A DNA stretch of 43,678 nucleotides, taken from assembly GCF_000719705.1 (NCBI RefSeq), contig NZ_JOHO01000061.1, forward strand, positions 1 to 43,678, in the 5' to 3' direction. Within the stretch, counting starts at the first letter, position 1. Every line of letters starts with the position of its first letter. Source of the stretch: Streptomyces sp. NRRL S-350. GTDB lineage: Bacteria; Actinomycetota; Actinomycetes; Streptomycetales; Streptomycetaceae. Shown here one piece after another: positions 23,126-31,388 of the stretch. The notes beneath the pieces were generated by a model. That model had not been told where the DNA came from, searched no databases, and saw only the letters and a list, made by a program, of their open reading frames with translations. The translations under genes and the position numbers were made by a program.

Positions 23126-24381
23126 GCCCGCGGCCCGGCACCGGGAACGACCCCGACGCGCAGCGCGACGGCCACCGGCGCGCGGCCCCCGACCGCGGTC
23201 GGACGCTGCTCGGCCCCGCGCTCTCGCTGATCCACACCGGCCAGACGCCCACCCGCTCGGCGCTCACCCGCGCGCTGGACGTCACCCGGGCCACCGCCGG
23301 GGCGGTCACCGCCGAGCTGGAGGCGCTCGGCCTGATCACCGTCGACTCGCGCCCGGCCGGCGGCGGCCGCGGCCGCCCCTCGCACCGGCTCGCGATCGAC
23401 CCCCAGGGGCCGGTCGTGGTCGCCGGCCAGATCCACGCCGACGGGCTGAGCGTCACGCTGGCCTGCCTCGGCGGCCTGTTGGACCCGCCCCTCCACCTGC
23501 CGCTGCCCGCCGCCACCGATCCGGTCCGGATGCTGCGCGCCGTCGCCGAGGCGGGCGCCGCACTCGCCCGGGCCACCGACCGCCGCTGCCTGGGCGCCGC
23601 GCTCGCGCTGCCCAACCCGGTCACTGAGCCGGACGGCGCGGCGCTCGCCGCGCTGCACTTCGCCTGGCCCAGCGGCACCCCGGTCGCCGACCTGTACGAC
23701 GTCGAGGTCGGCCGCGCCGACCACGGCCCGCGGGCCCTGCGCCCGATGCCCGCCGCGATCGCCAACGACGCCAACCTCGCGGCGCTCGCCGAGTACCGGC
23801 ACGGCGCCGGCCGCGGTGCCCGCCACCTGCTCTTCGTCACCTCCGGGCACCGCGGTGTCGGTGGCGCGCTGGTCATCGACGGGCACCTGCACACCGGCAG
23901 CGCCGGCCTCGCCCTGGAGGTCGGTCACCTCACCGTCGACCCGCAGGGGCGGCCGTGCATGTGCGGAAACCGAGGCTGCCTCAACTCCGAGACCGACCCC
24001 GACGCGCTGTTCGCCGCCGCCGGGCGCACCCCGGATCCGGGGCGCCCCCTGCTCGACCAGGCGCGCGAGCTGTGCCGGGCGGCCGCCACGGACGACCGGG
24101 CGCGAGCGGCGGTGGAGCACGTCATCGACCGGCTCGGCCTCGGGCTGGCCGGCGTCGCCAACATCCTCAACCCCGACCGGGTGGTCCTCAGCGGCCTGCA
24201 CCTCGACCTGCTGAACGCCGCGCCCGAGCGGCTGCGCACGGTGGTCGCCGAGCGCTGCCTCTGGGGGCGCAGCGGCCGGGTGCCGATCGTGGGCGCGGAG
24301 CTGGCGCACGGTGCGCTCGCGGGCGCTGCCGAGCTTGGCTGGGGGCCCTATCTGGCGGACCCGCAGTCGGTGCCCGTCTAG
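23107..24381 (+). CDS. ROK family transcriptional regulator
   Basis: A 424-residue repressor-type ROK protein. A ~30-residue disordered N-terminus precedes the winged helix (TRSALTRALDVTRATAGAVT, then AELEALGLITVDSRPAGGGR). The sugar-kinase-like domain follows, with NDANLAALAEYRHGAGRGAR, FVTSGHRGVGGALVIDG, and the zinc site GHLTVDPQGRPCMCGNRGCL carrying cysteines near 285, 287 and 292. The effector is probably a sugar or sugar phosphate, inferred from the family. The only reasonable start is GTG 23107, with CACAAT 6 nt upstream. It is divergent from an MFS gene across 17 bp and so is expected to regulate both. Confidence 0.9.
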   Translation: MQLSPSSPRPGTGNDPDAQRDGHRRAAPDRGRTLLGPALSLIHTGQTPTRSALTRALDVTRATAGAVTAELEALGLITVDSRPAGGGRGRPSHRLAIDPQGPVVVAGQIHADGLSVTLACLGGLLDPPLHLPLPAATDPVRMLRAVAEAGAALARATDRRCLGAALALPNPVTEPDGAALAALHFAWPSGTPVADLYDVEVGRADHGPRALRPMPAAIANDANLAALAEYRHGAGRGARHLLFVTSGHRGVGGALVIDGHLHTGSAGLALEVGHLTVDPQGRPCMCGNRGCLNSETDPDALFAAAGRTPDPGRPLLDQARELCRAAATDDRARAAVEHVIDRLGLGLAGVANILNPDRVVLSGLHLDLLNAAPERLRTVVAERCLWGRSGRVPIVGAELAHGALAGAAELGWGPYLADPQSVPV

Positions 24382-24594
24382 GGCCTGCGCCACTGGCTGC
24401 GACGAGTGCGGAGGGGAGTCGTACCGGTCCGTGGGAAGACCAGGCCCCGCCGGGTTCGAGGTGGGGAGCCGGCTCGCTGCGCCATGGCAGGAGTGACGCC
24501 TCCGTTGATCCACTTCTGGAGCGGACCCGGCCCCTACCCGGGGGCGATAAGCGGAAGCTGGGTCTTCGACAACGGTTACTTATCGTGACTCTCA

Positions 24595-24600
24595 TACACT
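24595..24600 (+). promoter_or_regulatory. Possible -10 of the Cds1-like gene
   Basis: TACACT lies 41 nt before the ATG at 24642. GATAAG (24546-24551) and CTTATC (24579-24584) form a spaced inverted repeat just upstream that could be an operator. The rest of the 260-bp gap after the ROK gene shows no gene. Confidence 0.35.
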
Positions 24601-24641
24601 CGTAGTGAGCAGTGGGGGGTCACCGCGAGAGAGAAGCGACC

Positions 24642-25832
24642 ATGAGCATCCAGCCCGGCACCCGGCCCGGTAGCGATCGGGGCCCCCGGCCCGGTAGCGA
24701 TCGGAGCCCCCGGCCCGGCAACGAGCGAGGCATCGAGCCGACCGTCGACGTCGACCGGTCCGACCCGGAGTACCGCGCCTGGCTGAAGGAGGCGGTGCGC
24801 AAGGTCCAGGCCGACGCCAACCGCTCCGCCGACACCCACCTGCTGCGCTTCCCGCTGCCCGCCGAGTGGGGGATCGACCTCTACCTCAAGGACGAGTCCA
24901 CCCACCCGACCGGCTCGCTCAAGCACCGGCTGGCCCGCTCGCTCTTCCTCTACGGGCTCTGCAACGGCTGGATCCGCCCCGGCAAGCCGGTGATCGAGGC
25001 CTCCAGCGGCTCCACCGCCGTCTCGGAGGCCTACTTCGCGCAGCTCATCGGGGTGCCGTTCATCGCCGTCATGGCCAAGAGCACCAGCCAGGCCAAGATC
25101 GACCTGATCGAGTTCCACGGCGGTGAGTGCCACCTGGTCGAACGCTCGGACGAGGTGTACGCGGCCTCGGCGCGGCTCGCCGAGGAGACCGGCGGGCATT
25201 ACATGGACCAGTTCACCTACGCCGAGCGGGCCACCGACTGGCGCGGCAACAACAACATCGCCGAGTCGGTCTTCGCCCAGCTGCGCCTGGAGCCGCACCC
25301 CGAGCCGGCCTGGATCGTCGCCACCGCAGGGACGGGGGGCACCTCGGCGACCATCGCCCGGTTCGTGCACTACATGCAGTACGACACCCGGATCTGCGTC
25401 GCGGACCCGGAGAACTCCTGTTTCTTCGACGGCTGGGTGCACCACGACCCGGACGCCGTCTGCGAGAGCGGCTCGCGGATCGAGGGCATCGGGCGCCCCC
25501 GGATGGAACCGAGCTTCGTCCCGGGGGCGGTCGACCGGATGATGAAGGTGCCGGACGCCGCGTCGATCGCCGCCGTCCGGGTGCTGGAGCAGGTGCTCGG
25601 CAAGAAGGCCGGCGCCTCCACGGGCACCGGCCTCTGGAGCGCGCTGCGGATCGTCGCGGAAATGCGCGCGGACGGGCGGACGGGCAGCGTCGTCGGGCTG
25701 ATCTGCGACCCGGGGGACCGCTACCTGGACAAGTACTACTCGGACGACTGGCTGGCCGGCGAGCGGATCGACATCGCGCCCTACCGGGCCGCCCTGGAGT
25801 CCTTCCTCGCCGGCGGCCCGTGGAGGGGCTGA
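24642..25832 (+). CDS. PLP-dependent cysteine synthase-family enzyme, Cds1-like L-cysteine desulfhydrase
   Basis: A 396-residue fold-type II PLP enzyme. Lys94 in [11 protein letters not shown] is the likely Schiff-base lysine, followed by [20 protein letters not shown]. The phosphate-binding glycine loop is [16 protein letters not shown]. The large additions ([20 protein letters not shown]) and the ending [17 protein letters not shown] match mycobacterial Cds1-type proteins, which degrade L-cysteine to sulfide, pyruvate and ammonia, more than O-acetylserine sulfhydrylases. The N-terminus carries three ~8-residue RPGSDR-type repeats encoded by 24-bp DNA repeats (24660-24725). ATG at 24642 follows a GAGAGAGAAG stretch. 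It ends 24 bp from the convergent DUF4267 gene. Confidence 0.82.
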   Translation: MSIQPGTRPGSDRGPRPGSDRSPRPGNERGIEPTVDVDRSDPEYRAWLKEAVRKVQADANRSADTHLLRFPLPAEWGIDLYLKDESTHPTGSLKHRLARSLFLYGLCNGWIRPGKPVIEASSGSTAVSEAYFAQLIGVPFIAVMAKSTSQAKIDLIEFHGGECHLVERSDEVYAASARLAEETGGHYMDQFTYAERATDWRGNNNIAESVFAQLRLEPHPEPAWIVATAGTGGTSATIARFVHYMQYDTRICVADPENSCFFDGWVHHDPDAVCESGSRIEGIGRPRMEPSFVPGAVDRMMKVPDAASIAAVRVLEQVLGKKAGASTGTGLWSALRIVAEMRADGRTGSVVGLICDPGDRYLDKYYSDDWLAGERIDIAPYRAALESFLAGGPWRG

Positions 25833-25856
25833 CCCCACCGTCGGCCCGACGCCCCG

Positions 25857-26399
25857 TCAGACGGCTCGCCGAGCACCCCGGCCGCCGGGGCGGGTGCTCC
25901 GGTCGCTGGAACCGGCACCCCGGGTGCTGCGGCTGGTGCTGTCCGGACGCTCGGTGAGCAGTAGCGCGGCCGCGACGGCGACCCCGACCGCGGTGGCGGC
26001 GTGGACGCCGAGCGCGGTCGCGGTCGAACCGTGGTGGGTCAGCACGTTGACGGCGTCGCCGGCCGGGACCAGCGCCTCGACGAGCAGGACCCACCCGAGG
26101 GCCCGCCGCTGACCGGTGAACAGCAGGACCAACGGGGCGATGCCGGAGGCGAGGTCCCGGATGCCCTTGATGCCGAAGAACGCCGCGGCCTCGCCGTGCG
26201 GCCACTCGGGCAGGCCGAAGCCGGAGACGACGCTCTCCGGCGCGAACAGGTAGCAGATGCCGACGTAGCTGATGCCTGCGGCGGCCAGCACGGTCAGCGT
26301 GTCGGCGATCAGCGTACGGGCGCGGGCGGCGGTGCCGGCGGTGCCCGCGGCGGTGCTGGTGTTGCTGGTGGTTGTCGTGTTGGTGGCGGTGTCGGGCAT
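25857..26399 (-). CDS. DUF4267 family membrane protein
   Basis: A 180-residue protein with four predicted membrane segments: TVLAAAGISYVGICYLFAP, IRDLASGIAPLVLLFTG, RRALGWVLLVEALVPAGDAV and ALGVHAATAVGVAVAAALLL. YVGICYLFAPESVVSGFGLP and AAFFGIKGIRDLASG match DUF4267. The N-terminus is Thr/Ala-rich (TATNTTTTSNTSTAAGTAGT) and the C-terminus is Arg/Gly/Ser-rich. Function unknown. ATG at 26399 follows GAGGGGGAG. It is divergent from a TetR gene, and an inverted repeat CTAGC-GTT-GCTAG lies 41 bp before its start, so TetR control is likely. Confidence 0.8.
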   Translation of the reverse strand: MPDTATNTTTTSNTSTAAGTAGTAARARTLIADTLTVLAAAGISYVGICYLFAPESVVSGFGLPEWPHGEAAAFFGIKGIRDLASGIAPLVLLFTGQRRALGWVLLVEALVPAGDAVNVLTHHGSTATALGVHAATAVGVAVAAALLLTERPDSTSRSTRGAGSSDRSTRPGGRGARRAV

Positions 26400-26440
26400 G
26401 GCTCCCCCTCGGACTCGGCGGCTTGGTGCCGCTCCGTTGT

Positions 26441-26453
26441 CTAGCGTTGCTAG
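26441..26453. promoter_or_regulatory. TetR operator candidate 1, CTAGCGTTGCTAG
   Basis: Perfect 5-bp inverted repeat around a 3-bp centre, with flanking GT and GAAC shared in part with the second site 51 bp away. It lies in the promoter region of the DUF4267 gene. Confidence 0.7.
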
Positions 26454-26491
26454 GAACAGGAACGACGCTAGACCGATCGCCGCTTGTTTGT

Positions 26492-26504
26492 CTAGCGATG
26501 CTAG
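26492..26504. promoter_or_regulatory. TetR operator candidate 2, CTAGCGATGCTAG, overlapping the tetR -10
   Basis: The same CTAGC-N3-GCTAG element. Its end overlaps TAGGAT (26502-26507), which lies 6 nt before the ATG of the TetR gene. A half site GCTAGAC sits between the two operators at 26467-26473. Confidence 0.7.
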
Positions 26505-26513
26505 GATCCGGAC

Positions 26514-27086
26514 ATGTCGATTCCTCAGCGCCGCGAGCGCGAACGCGCCGAACGGCACCGACTGATCATCAGCACCGCCCGGAACCTGGCCGAGGCCGAG
26601 GGCTGGGAGGCGGTGACGACCCGTCGGCTGGCCGAGCGGATCGAGTACAGCCAGCCGGTGCTCTACAGCCACTTCGCAGGCAAGACGGAGATCGTCGCGG
26701 CCGTGGCGGTGGAGGGCTTCGCGGAACTCGCGGCGGAACTGCGGGCCGTCATCGCCGAGGCGGACGGACCAGCGGCGGCGTTCGCGGCGGCGGCGAGGAA
26801 GTACCTGGCCTTCGGGCTCGCCAATCCGGCCCTCTACGACGCGATGTTCACCCTCGGGACGGGCCTTCCGTTCGGGCGGCCCGATGCGCCCGCTCCGCTG
26901 AAGGACGCGTTCGAAGCGCTGGCCGGCGCCTTCGCGCGGGCTGCGGGGGAGGGGGATCCGGACGTGTTCACGGAGGTGGGCTGGGCCTCCCTGCACGGCC
27001 TGGTGACCTTGTCGCGGGGCGGCCGACTCCGGCCGGACCTGGCGGAGCAGCGGGTGGAGCTGCTGGTGCGGCGGCTGCTGGGGTGA
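26514..27086 (+). CDS. TetR/AcrR family transcriptional regulator
   Basis: A 190-residue regulator. The N-terminal HTH is RHRLIISTARNLAEAEGWEA, then VTTRRLAERIEYSQPVLYSH and FAGKTEIVAAVAVEGF, a full TetR_N domain with the usual Y/F-x-H-F-x-x-K-T ending. The C-terminus (FGLANPALYDAMFTLGTGLP) resembles TetR_C_33/WHG-type ligand domains. TAGGAT lies 6 nt before the ATG, so it is probably leaderless and autoregulated through the operator overlapping it. It likely represses the divergent DUF4267 gene. Downstream is the second TGACAG/CTGTCA repeat element. Confidence 0.9.
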   Translation: MSIPQRRERERAERHRLIISTARNLAEAEGWEAVTTRRLAERIEYSQPVLYSHFAGKTEIVAAVAVEGFAELAAELRAVIAEADGPAAAFAAAARKYLAFGLANPALYDAMFTLGTGLPFGRPDAPAPLKDAFEALAGAFARAAGEGDPDVFTEVGWASLHGLVTLSRGGRLRPDLAEQRVELLVRRLLG

Positions 27087-27174
27087 GGGCGCCCGGCCGG
27101 GGGCGGGGAGTGGGGTGCCCGGGACGATGACGGGCACCCGCCGGCGAGCGACGGGGGCCCGGCGACGGATGCCG

Positions 27175-27270
27175 GATGACAGCTGACAGATTTCAGACTC
27201 TGTCAGCTGTCATCTGTCATCCGTTACTTGTCATCGGTCATCGTCTGTCGGCCGTCTGTCATCCGTTCGC
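27175..27270. repeat. TGACAG/CTGTCA-type repeat element, copy 2
   Basis: GATGACAGCTGACAGA (27175-27190) pairs perfectly with TCTGTCAGCTGTCATC (27199-27214) around an 8-nt loop. Several more CTGTCATC copies follow to 27262. It separates the convergent TetR and beta-helix/AAA+ genes and may act as a two-way terminator. Confidence 0.75.
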
Positions 27271-27278
27271 CGCCTGCC

Positions 27279-29834
27279 CTACGGCAGCGGAGCCACCGGC
27301 AGGTCCGCCGGGACGAGCAACTGGAGTTCCTCGGTGGACGGGTCGGCGAGGTGGGCGATCCGTACCGCGTGCCGCTCGATCATGGTCTCGAAGACCTGTC
27401 GGGCGGTGCGCCCGTTGCCGAAGTTGGGGCCGCGATCGAGCCGTCCGAAGTGTTCCAGCAGTGCGCGCTCCGTCTCCTCCGAGAGCGCGTACTCGTGCTC
27501 CGCGCACTGCGCCCGGGCGATCTCCAGCAGCTCGTCCGCCGTGTAGTCGGGAAACCTGATGGTTCGTGAGAAGCGGGACGAGACGCCGGGGTTGGCGGAG
27601 AGGAAGCGCTCCATCTCGGCGGTGTAGCCCGCCACGATGACGACCACCTCGTCCCGGTGGTCCTCCATCAGCTTGACCAGGGTGTCGATTGCCTCGCGCC
27701 CGAAGTCCCGGGCGCCGTCCTCCGGTGCGAGCGCGTACGCCTCGTCGATGAAGAGGACTCCGCCGCGCGCCCGGTCGAAGGCTGCCGCGGTCCGGATCGC
27801 GGTGGAACCGATGTGCTCGCCGACCAGGTCGACGCGGGCCACTTCCACCAGGTGCCCGAGCTGGAGCACCCCGAGCGAGGCGAGGATCTCGCCGTAGAGC
27901 CGGGCGACGGTGGTCTTGCCGGTGCCGGGGGCGCCGGTGAAGACCAGATGGCGGCGCAGCGAGGGGGCCTTGAGCCCGGCCTGGCGGCGACGCCGGCCGA
28001 CCGAGATCAGGTCGATCAGGGTGCGCACTTCCTGCTTCACCGTGGCCAGTCCGACCAGGGAGTCCAGTTCGGCGAGCGCCTCGTCGGCCGGTCGGCAGTC
28101 GGGGATCGGCGCGATCGCCGACGAAGCCGTCGCCGACGGCGCCAGCAGCTGTCCGACGGAGGCCAGTTGGGAGGTCCGGGGCGCCGGTACGTCCGCGCCG
28201 CCGTACGGTGCTCCCGAGCCGCTCCCGCGCCCCGACCCCAGCCCCGCTCCACCGCCGGGCCCACCCGGCCCACCGGTCCCACTCGGCCTGCCCGGTCCGC
28301 CGGGACCACCATGCCCGGCGGGCCCCCCGGGACCTGCCGGCACGACCGCCGTCGGCGTCGCCTGTACGTCGTCCGAGGTGCACCCCTCGGCGACCGGCCC
28401 CGGCTCGGAGAATTCGAATCCGGCCCGTTCGTTCTGCTCCGCCCGGCACCGGATGAGCTGCGTGCGGCAGCCGTCGATGACGTGGAAGCCGAAGCCCTTG
28501 CCGTGCGAGACCCGGCAGTCCTCGAAGGTGCCCCGCCCCTGCGCCGAGACGTAGACCCCCGCGTCCGTACTGGCCCGGACGGTGCAGTCGCGCAGCACCG
28601 GGTCGGCGCCCTTGGTGACGATCACCCCGGTCGCGACGTCGGAGATCTCGCAGTCGGTGAGCAGCCCGCCGCTGCCGTGGTCGCGGAACCAGAGCCCCGT
28701 TCCGGTTTCCTGCATCCGGCAGGCGGCGAGGGAGACGGTGGCCCCGCCGCTGACCGAGACCGCGGAGCTGCGGATCCGGCTGAACGAGCAGCCCTCGGCG
28801 GTGGCGGCGGAGTCCCGGTCGAGGACGAACAGGGCGTCCGGCAGGTCGTGCAGCGAGCAGTCGGTGAGGGTGAGCCGGGCGCCGTCGCTGACCCACAGCG
28901 CCGGGTACTCGCCGGTCGAGCTGTGGATCTGGCACGACTCGGCGACGGCCTCGGTGCCCTGGTCCCAGATCGACAGGGCGCCGCGCCCGAAGTCCCGGAC
29001 GGTGCTGTTCGCAAGGCTGAGCCGGGCGCGTCCGCGCAGGTCGGCGCCGTTCTCCGGCAGGTCGTGCACCCGGCAGCCGGTGAGCACCAGTTCGGCCTCG
29101 CCGTCCAGGGTCAGGCCGTTGCCGGTGACCCGGTGGATCTCGCAGTCGACCAGCCGCCCGCCGGCCTGGGCCTCGGCCTGGACGCCGCTGCCGCGGATCT
29201 CGTAGATCTCGCAGCCGGTCAGTTCGGCGGCGCTCCCGGGGTCCGAGATGAGTACGCCGGCGCCGGAGGCGTGGTGGATGCGGCAACGGTCGAGGGCGGC
29301 GGTCGCGCCGCCGAGGACGGCCAGCCCGGCTTGCCCGGCGGCGGCGACCTCGCAGTCCTCGAAGGCGGCGGCGGTGTCTTCGCCGCGCAGCCGTAGCCCG
29401 AGTCCGCCAGGGTTGGCGATGACGCAGCCGCGCAGGGTGGGCCGGGCGCCGGCGGTGATCTCGATCCCGGTGGCCGAGCGGGTCTCGATCCGGCAACCGC
29501 TGAACGAGGGCGTCGCCTGGTCGCCGGTGACCAGGACGGCCGGGGAGGAGCTTTCGCCGCCTTCCACGACCAGGTCGCGGACGGTCGCGGCGGCGGTCAC
29601 GGTGATCGCGACGCCGGACGGCGGTTCGATCCGCACGGTGCCGGGGCCCTGGGCCGGGACCACCGTCACCGGCTTGTCCAGCAGCACGTTCTCCCGGAAG
29701 GTGCCGGGCCGGACGGTCACGGTGTCGCCCGGTTCGGCGGCCGCCAGGGCTTCCGCGAGCGTGTCGTACTCACCCGCGCGGCGACGCCAGCGGGATGCGC
29801 TGTCCTGGGTGACCCGGACCCTGTGCTCAGCCAT
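27279..29834 (-). CDS. Right-handed beta-helix domain fused to a CbxX/CfxQ-type AAA+ ATPase
   Basis: An 851-residue fusion. Residues ~20-60 (YDTLAEALAAAEPGDTVTVR) begin a pectate-lyase-like right-handed beta-helix that continues to ~490. It has roughly 22-residue coils of the type GCRIETRSATGIEI, DCEIHRVTGNGLTL and DCRVSHGKGFGFHV, with cysteines stacked at the same coil position. A collagen-like Gly-Pro-rich linker covers ~500-545. The AAA+ module spans ~580-851, with Walker A GAPGTGKT (634-641), Walker B GVLFIDEA (692-699), a sensor-1-like region VVVIVAGYT and the arginine-finger region GVSSRFSR. It resembles the ATPase of rubisco-activase-like CbxX and type VII secretion EccA proteins. The target is unknown. 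No signal peptide, so cytoplasmic. ATG at 29834. Confidence 0.88.
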   Translation of the reverse strand: MAEHRVRVTQDSASRWRRRAGEYDTLAEALAAAEPGDTVTVRPGTFRENVLLDKPVTVVPAQGPGTVRIEPPSGVAITVTAAATVRDLVVEGGESSSPAVLVTGDQATPSFSGCRIETRSATGIEITAGARPTLRGCVIANPGGLGLRLRGEDTAAAFEDCEVAAAGQAGLAVLGGATAALDRCRIHHASGAGVLISDPGSAAELTGCEIYEIRGSGVQAEAQAGGRLVDCEIHRVTGNGLTLDGEAELVLTGCRVHDLPENGADLRGRARLSLANSTVRDFGRGALSIWDQGTEAVAESCQIHSSTGEYPALWVSDGARLTLTDCSLHDLPDALFVLDRDSAATAEGCSFSRIRSSAVSVSGGATVSLAACRMQETGTGLWFRDHGSGGLLTDCEISDVATGVIVTKGADPVLRDCTVRASTDAGVYVSAQGRGTFEDCRVSHGKGFGFHVIDGCRTQLIRCRAEQNERAGFEFSEPGPVAEGCTSDDVQATPTAVVPAGPGGPAGHGGPGGPGRPSGTGGPGGPGGGAGLGSGRGSGSGAPYGGADVPAPRTSQLASVGQLLAPSATASSAIAPIPDCRPADEALAELDSLVGLATVKQEVRTLIDLISVGRRRRQAGLKAPSLRRHLVFTGAPGTGKTTVARLYGEILASLGVLQLGHLVEVARVDLVGEHIGSTAIRTAAAFDRARGGVLFIDEAYALAPEDGARDFGREAIDTLVKLMEDHRDEVVVIVAGYTAEMERFLSANPGVSSRFSRTIRFPDYTADELLEIARAQCAEHEYALSEETERALLEHFGRLDRGPNFGNGRTARQVFETMIERHAVRIAHLADPSTEELQLLVPADLPVAPLP

Positions 29835-30040
29835 GACGGTCTGTCGTCCCCACCTTCGTCGAGCCGGCGATCATCGGGCCGAACGCGCGGGCGTGCGCGG
29901 GCCGTCCGCCCACCGTAGCGCGCCCACGTGGGTGGTCCGGCCGCCCGTTGTCGCGCGGACACCGGTAGCGCTCACCGCGGCCACAGGTTCCGACCACTTG
30001 TTTCAACGAGCGCGCACAGCGGTGGTTCCGTCGCGGCCGG

Positions 30041-30150
30041 CAGGTCCACGGTCGGCGGGGCCACGGCCGGCAGGTCCACGGTCGGCGGGGATACGGCCGG
30101 CAGGTCCACGGTCGGCGGGTCCGGGGTCGCCAGGCGCGGGGTCGGCGGGT
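30041..30150. repeat. 30-bp tandem repeats upstream of the beta-helix/AAA+ gene
   Basis: The 400-bp gap between the MOSC gene end and the beta-helix/AAA+ start (29835-30234) holds no supported gene. Its centre is a 30-bp tandem repeat. CAGGTCCACGGTCGGCGGGG starts units at 30041 and 30071, the third at 30101 has a final T, and a degenerate fourth starts at 30131. There are no spacers of unique sequence, so it is not a CRISPR array. Confidence 0.9.
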
Positions 30151-30234
30151 GGAGCGTCGACAACCCCGCGGTCGGCGGCTTCGGGTCCGACTTCGGTTGG
30201 TAGCCCGAGGGCGGACCCGGGGCGCGGCGCCCGG

Positions 30235-31110
30235 TCAGCGCCCGTCGGCGGGCCAGTGTGCCCCGGCCTCCAGCACCTCGACGCCGTCGCCCAGGCGCAG
30301 CACCCCCAGCTCGTCGCCCTCGACGCCGGCCGGCCGCTCGGGGATGAGGTTCTGCCCGAACGCGGCCTTGCGCAACAGCCGGTGGTGCCGTGCCAGGGTG
30401 CGCAGCGGCTCCTTGCCGCGGCGCTCGCCGGTCTCCTGGTCGGTGGTGGTGATGACGCATCGGCCGCAGGGCTTGACCACCTTGAAGGTCAGCCCGCCGA
30501 TCCGGATCCGGCGCCAGCCGTCCTCGGCCCAGGGCTCGGAGCCGGTGACCACCACGTTGGGGCGGAAGCGCTCCATCGGCAGGGTCTCGTGGTCCTCCGG
30601 GTGTTCGGCGGAGATCAGTTCGTTGAGCCGGTCGAGCGAGGCGGTGGTGGTGAGCAGCAGGGGGAAGCCGTCGGCCATCGAGACGGTGTCACCGGGCTCG
30701 CCGAACTCGGGGTCGACGGGCCGGGCGCGCGGGTCGTCGAGGTGCACCAGGCGGTAGTCGCCGAGGTGTTCGGCGATCCACTCGTGCGCGTCCTTGGCGG
30801 CCTCGACGGCACGGAAGCGGGTGCCCCAGACCTCGACTTCGGCGAGCGGGGCGCCGGTGGCGAGGGCGGGGGCCGGGATTTCGATCCGGGAGCCGTCGGG
30901 GGCGGTCAGCGCGAGGGAGCCGTCGGGGAGGAGCCCGGGCCGGATCTGTCCGAGGGCGGTGTTCTCGCGCTGGCTGACGAAGCGTCCGGTCGGGTCGGCG
31001 AGCATCCAGCGGCGGTCTCCGGCCAGGCCCCAGGGGTGGACCGGGGTGGTGTCCGGGCTCAGGCGGTACATGGACTTGACGGGGTAGACGTGGAGTCCGG
31101 TGAGCTGCAT
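30235..31110 (-). CDS. MOSC domain-containing protein with N-terminal beta barrel
   Basis: A 291-residue YcbX-like protein. The N-terminal MOSC_N barrel is QLTGLHVYPVKSMYRLSPDT, then GLAGDRRWMLADPTGRFVSQ and REN. The MOSC core includes RFRPNVVVTGSEPWAEDGWR and the conserved cysteine region VVKPCGRCVITTTDQETGER, with ARHHRLLRKAAFGQNLIPER after it. MOSC proteins handle molybdenum-cofactor-linked sulfur or reduce N-hydroxylated compounds together with a redox partner. The partner is not in this window. ATG at 31110 is preceded by AGGATGGGGGA, which can act as a ribosome-binding site or a -10. Confidence 0.9.
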   Translation of the reverse strand: MQLTGLHVYPVKSMYRLSPDTTPVHPWGLAGDRRWMLADPTGRFVSQRENTALGQIRPGLLPDGSLALTAPDGSRIEIPAPALATGAPLAEVEVWGTRFRAVEAAKDAHEWIAEHLGDYRLVHLDDPRARPVDPEFGEPGDTVSMADGFPLLLTTTASLDRLNELISAEHPEDHETLPMERFRPNVVVTGSEPWAEDGWRRIRIGGLTFKVVKPCGRCVITTTDQETGERRGKEPLRTLARHHRLLRKAAFGQNLIPERPAGVEGDELGVLRLGDGVEVLEAGAHWPADGR

Positions 31111-31237
31111 TCCCCCATCCTGCCAGCCGGGTTCGGGTCGTCCGCAGGCCCCCCGCAACTCCCCTGTGCGCAGTGCTCGTCCGTGCCGTGCTGCAGTGCC
31201 CGTCTGCAGGCCGCACGTGGTCATGGCCCCGTATGCG

Positions 31238-31285
31238 CACGGACCGCCCGGGACGCCGTGGGGGGGGCGTTCCGGGCGGTCCGTG
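31238..31285 (-). terminator. 20-bp-stem hairpin after the DUF6643-like gene
   Basis: CACGGACCGCCCGGGACGCC (31238-31257) pairs with GGCGTTCCGGGCGGTCCGTG (31266-31285) with a single G-T position and an 8-nt G-rich loop. It lies about 100 nt after the stop on the minus strand, in the 278-bp gap before the MOSC gene. Confidence 0.75.
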
Positions 31286-31388
31286 GATGACCCGTTTCTC
31301 CGTTCGCCCGGCGTTCAGGGGGCGCCGGGTGGTGCTCAGGTGGTGCGGGTGGGGGCCGGTGGGGGGACGGCCTCGGGGGTGCGGTGGT

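Noticed and set aside
24390..24450. GCCACTG plus GAGTCGTACC resembling part of a cobalamin riboswitch
   Set aside because: The order and the remaining conserved boxes do not fit, and the downstream enzyme is PLP-dependent, not cobalamin-related.
24440..24470. tRNA-like GGGTTCGAGG arm
   Set aside because: The flanking bases do not form the 5-bp T-stem, and no acceptor or anticodon arm can be built.
27657..29396. 579-codon plus-strand ORF antisense to the beta-helix/AAA+ gene
   Set aside because: Third-position bias follows the minus-strand gene; no start signals or known domain.
27259..29496. Very long (745-codon) minus-strand ORF
   Set aside because: It is an alternative frame of the beta-helix/AAA+ gene with Arg-rich shadow composition.
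30041..30150. CRISPR-like array
   Set aside because: The 30-bp units are directly tandem with no unique spacers and no cas genes in the window.
29928..30203. 91-codon ORF with AGRSTVGGDT repeats
   Set aside because: It arises from the 30-bp DNA repeat, has a non-ATG start with no ribosome-binding site, and the same DNA is equally open on the other strand.
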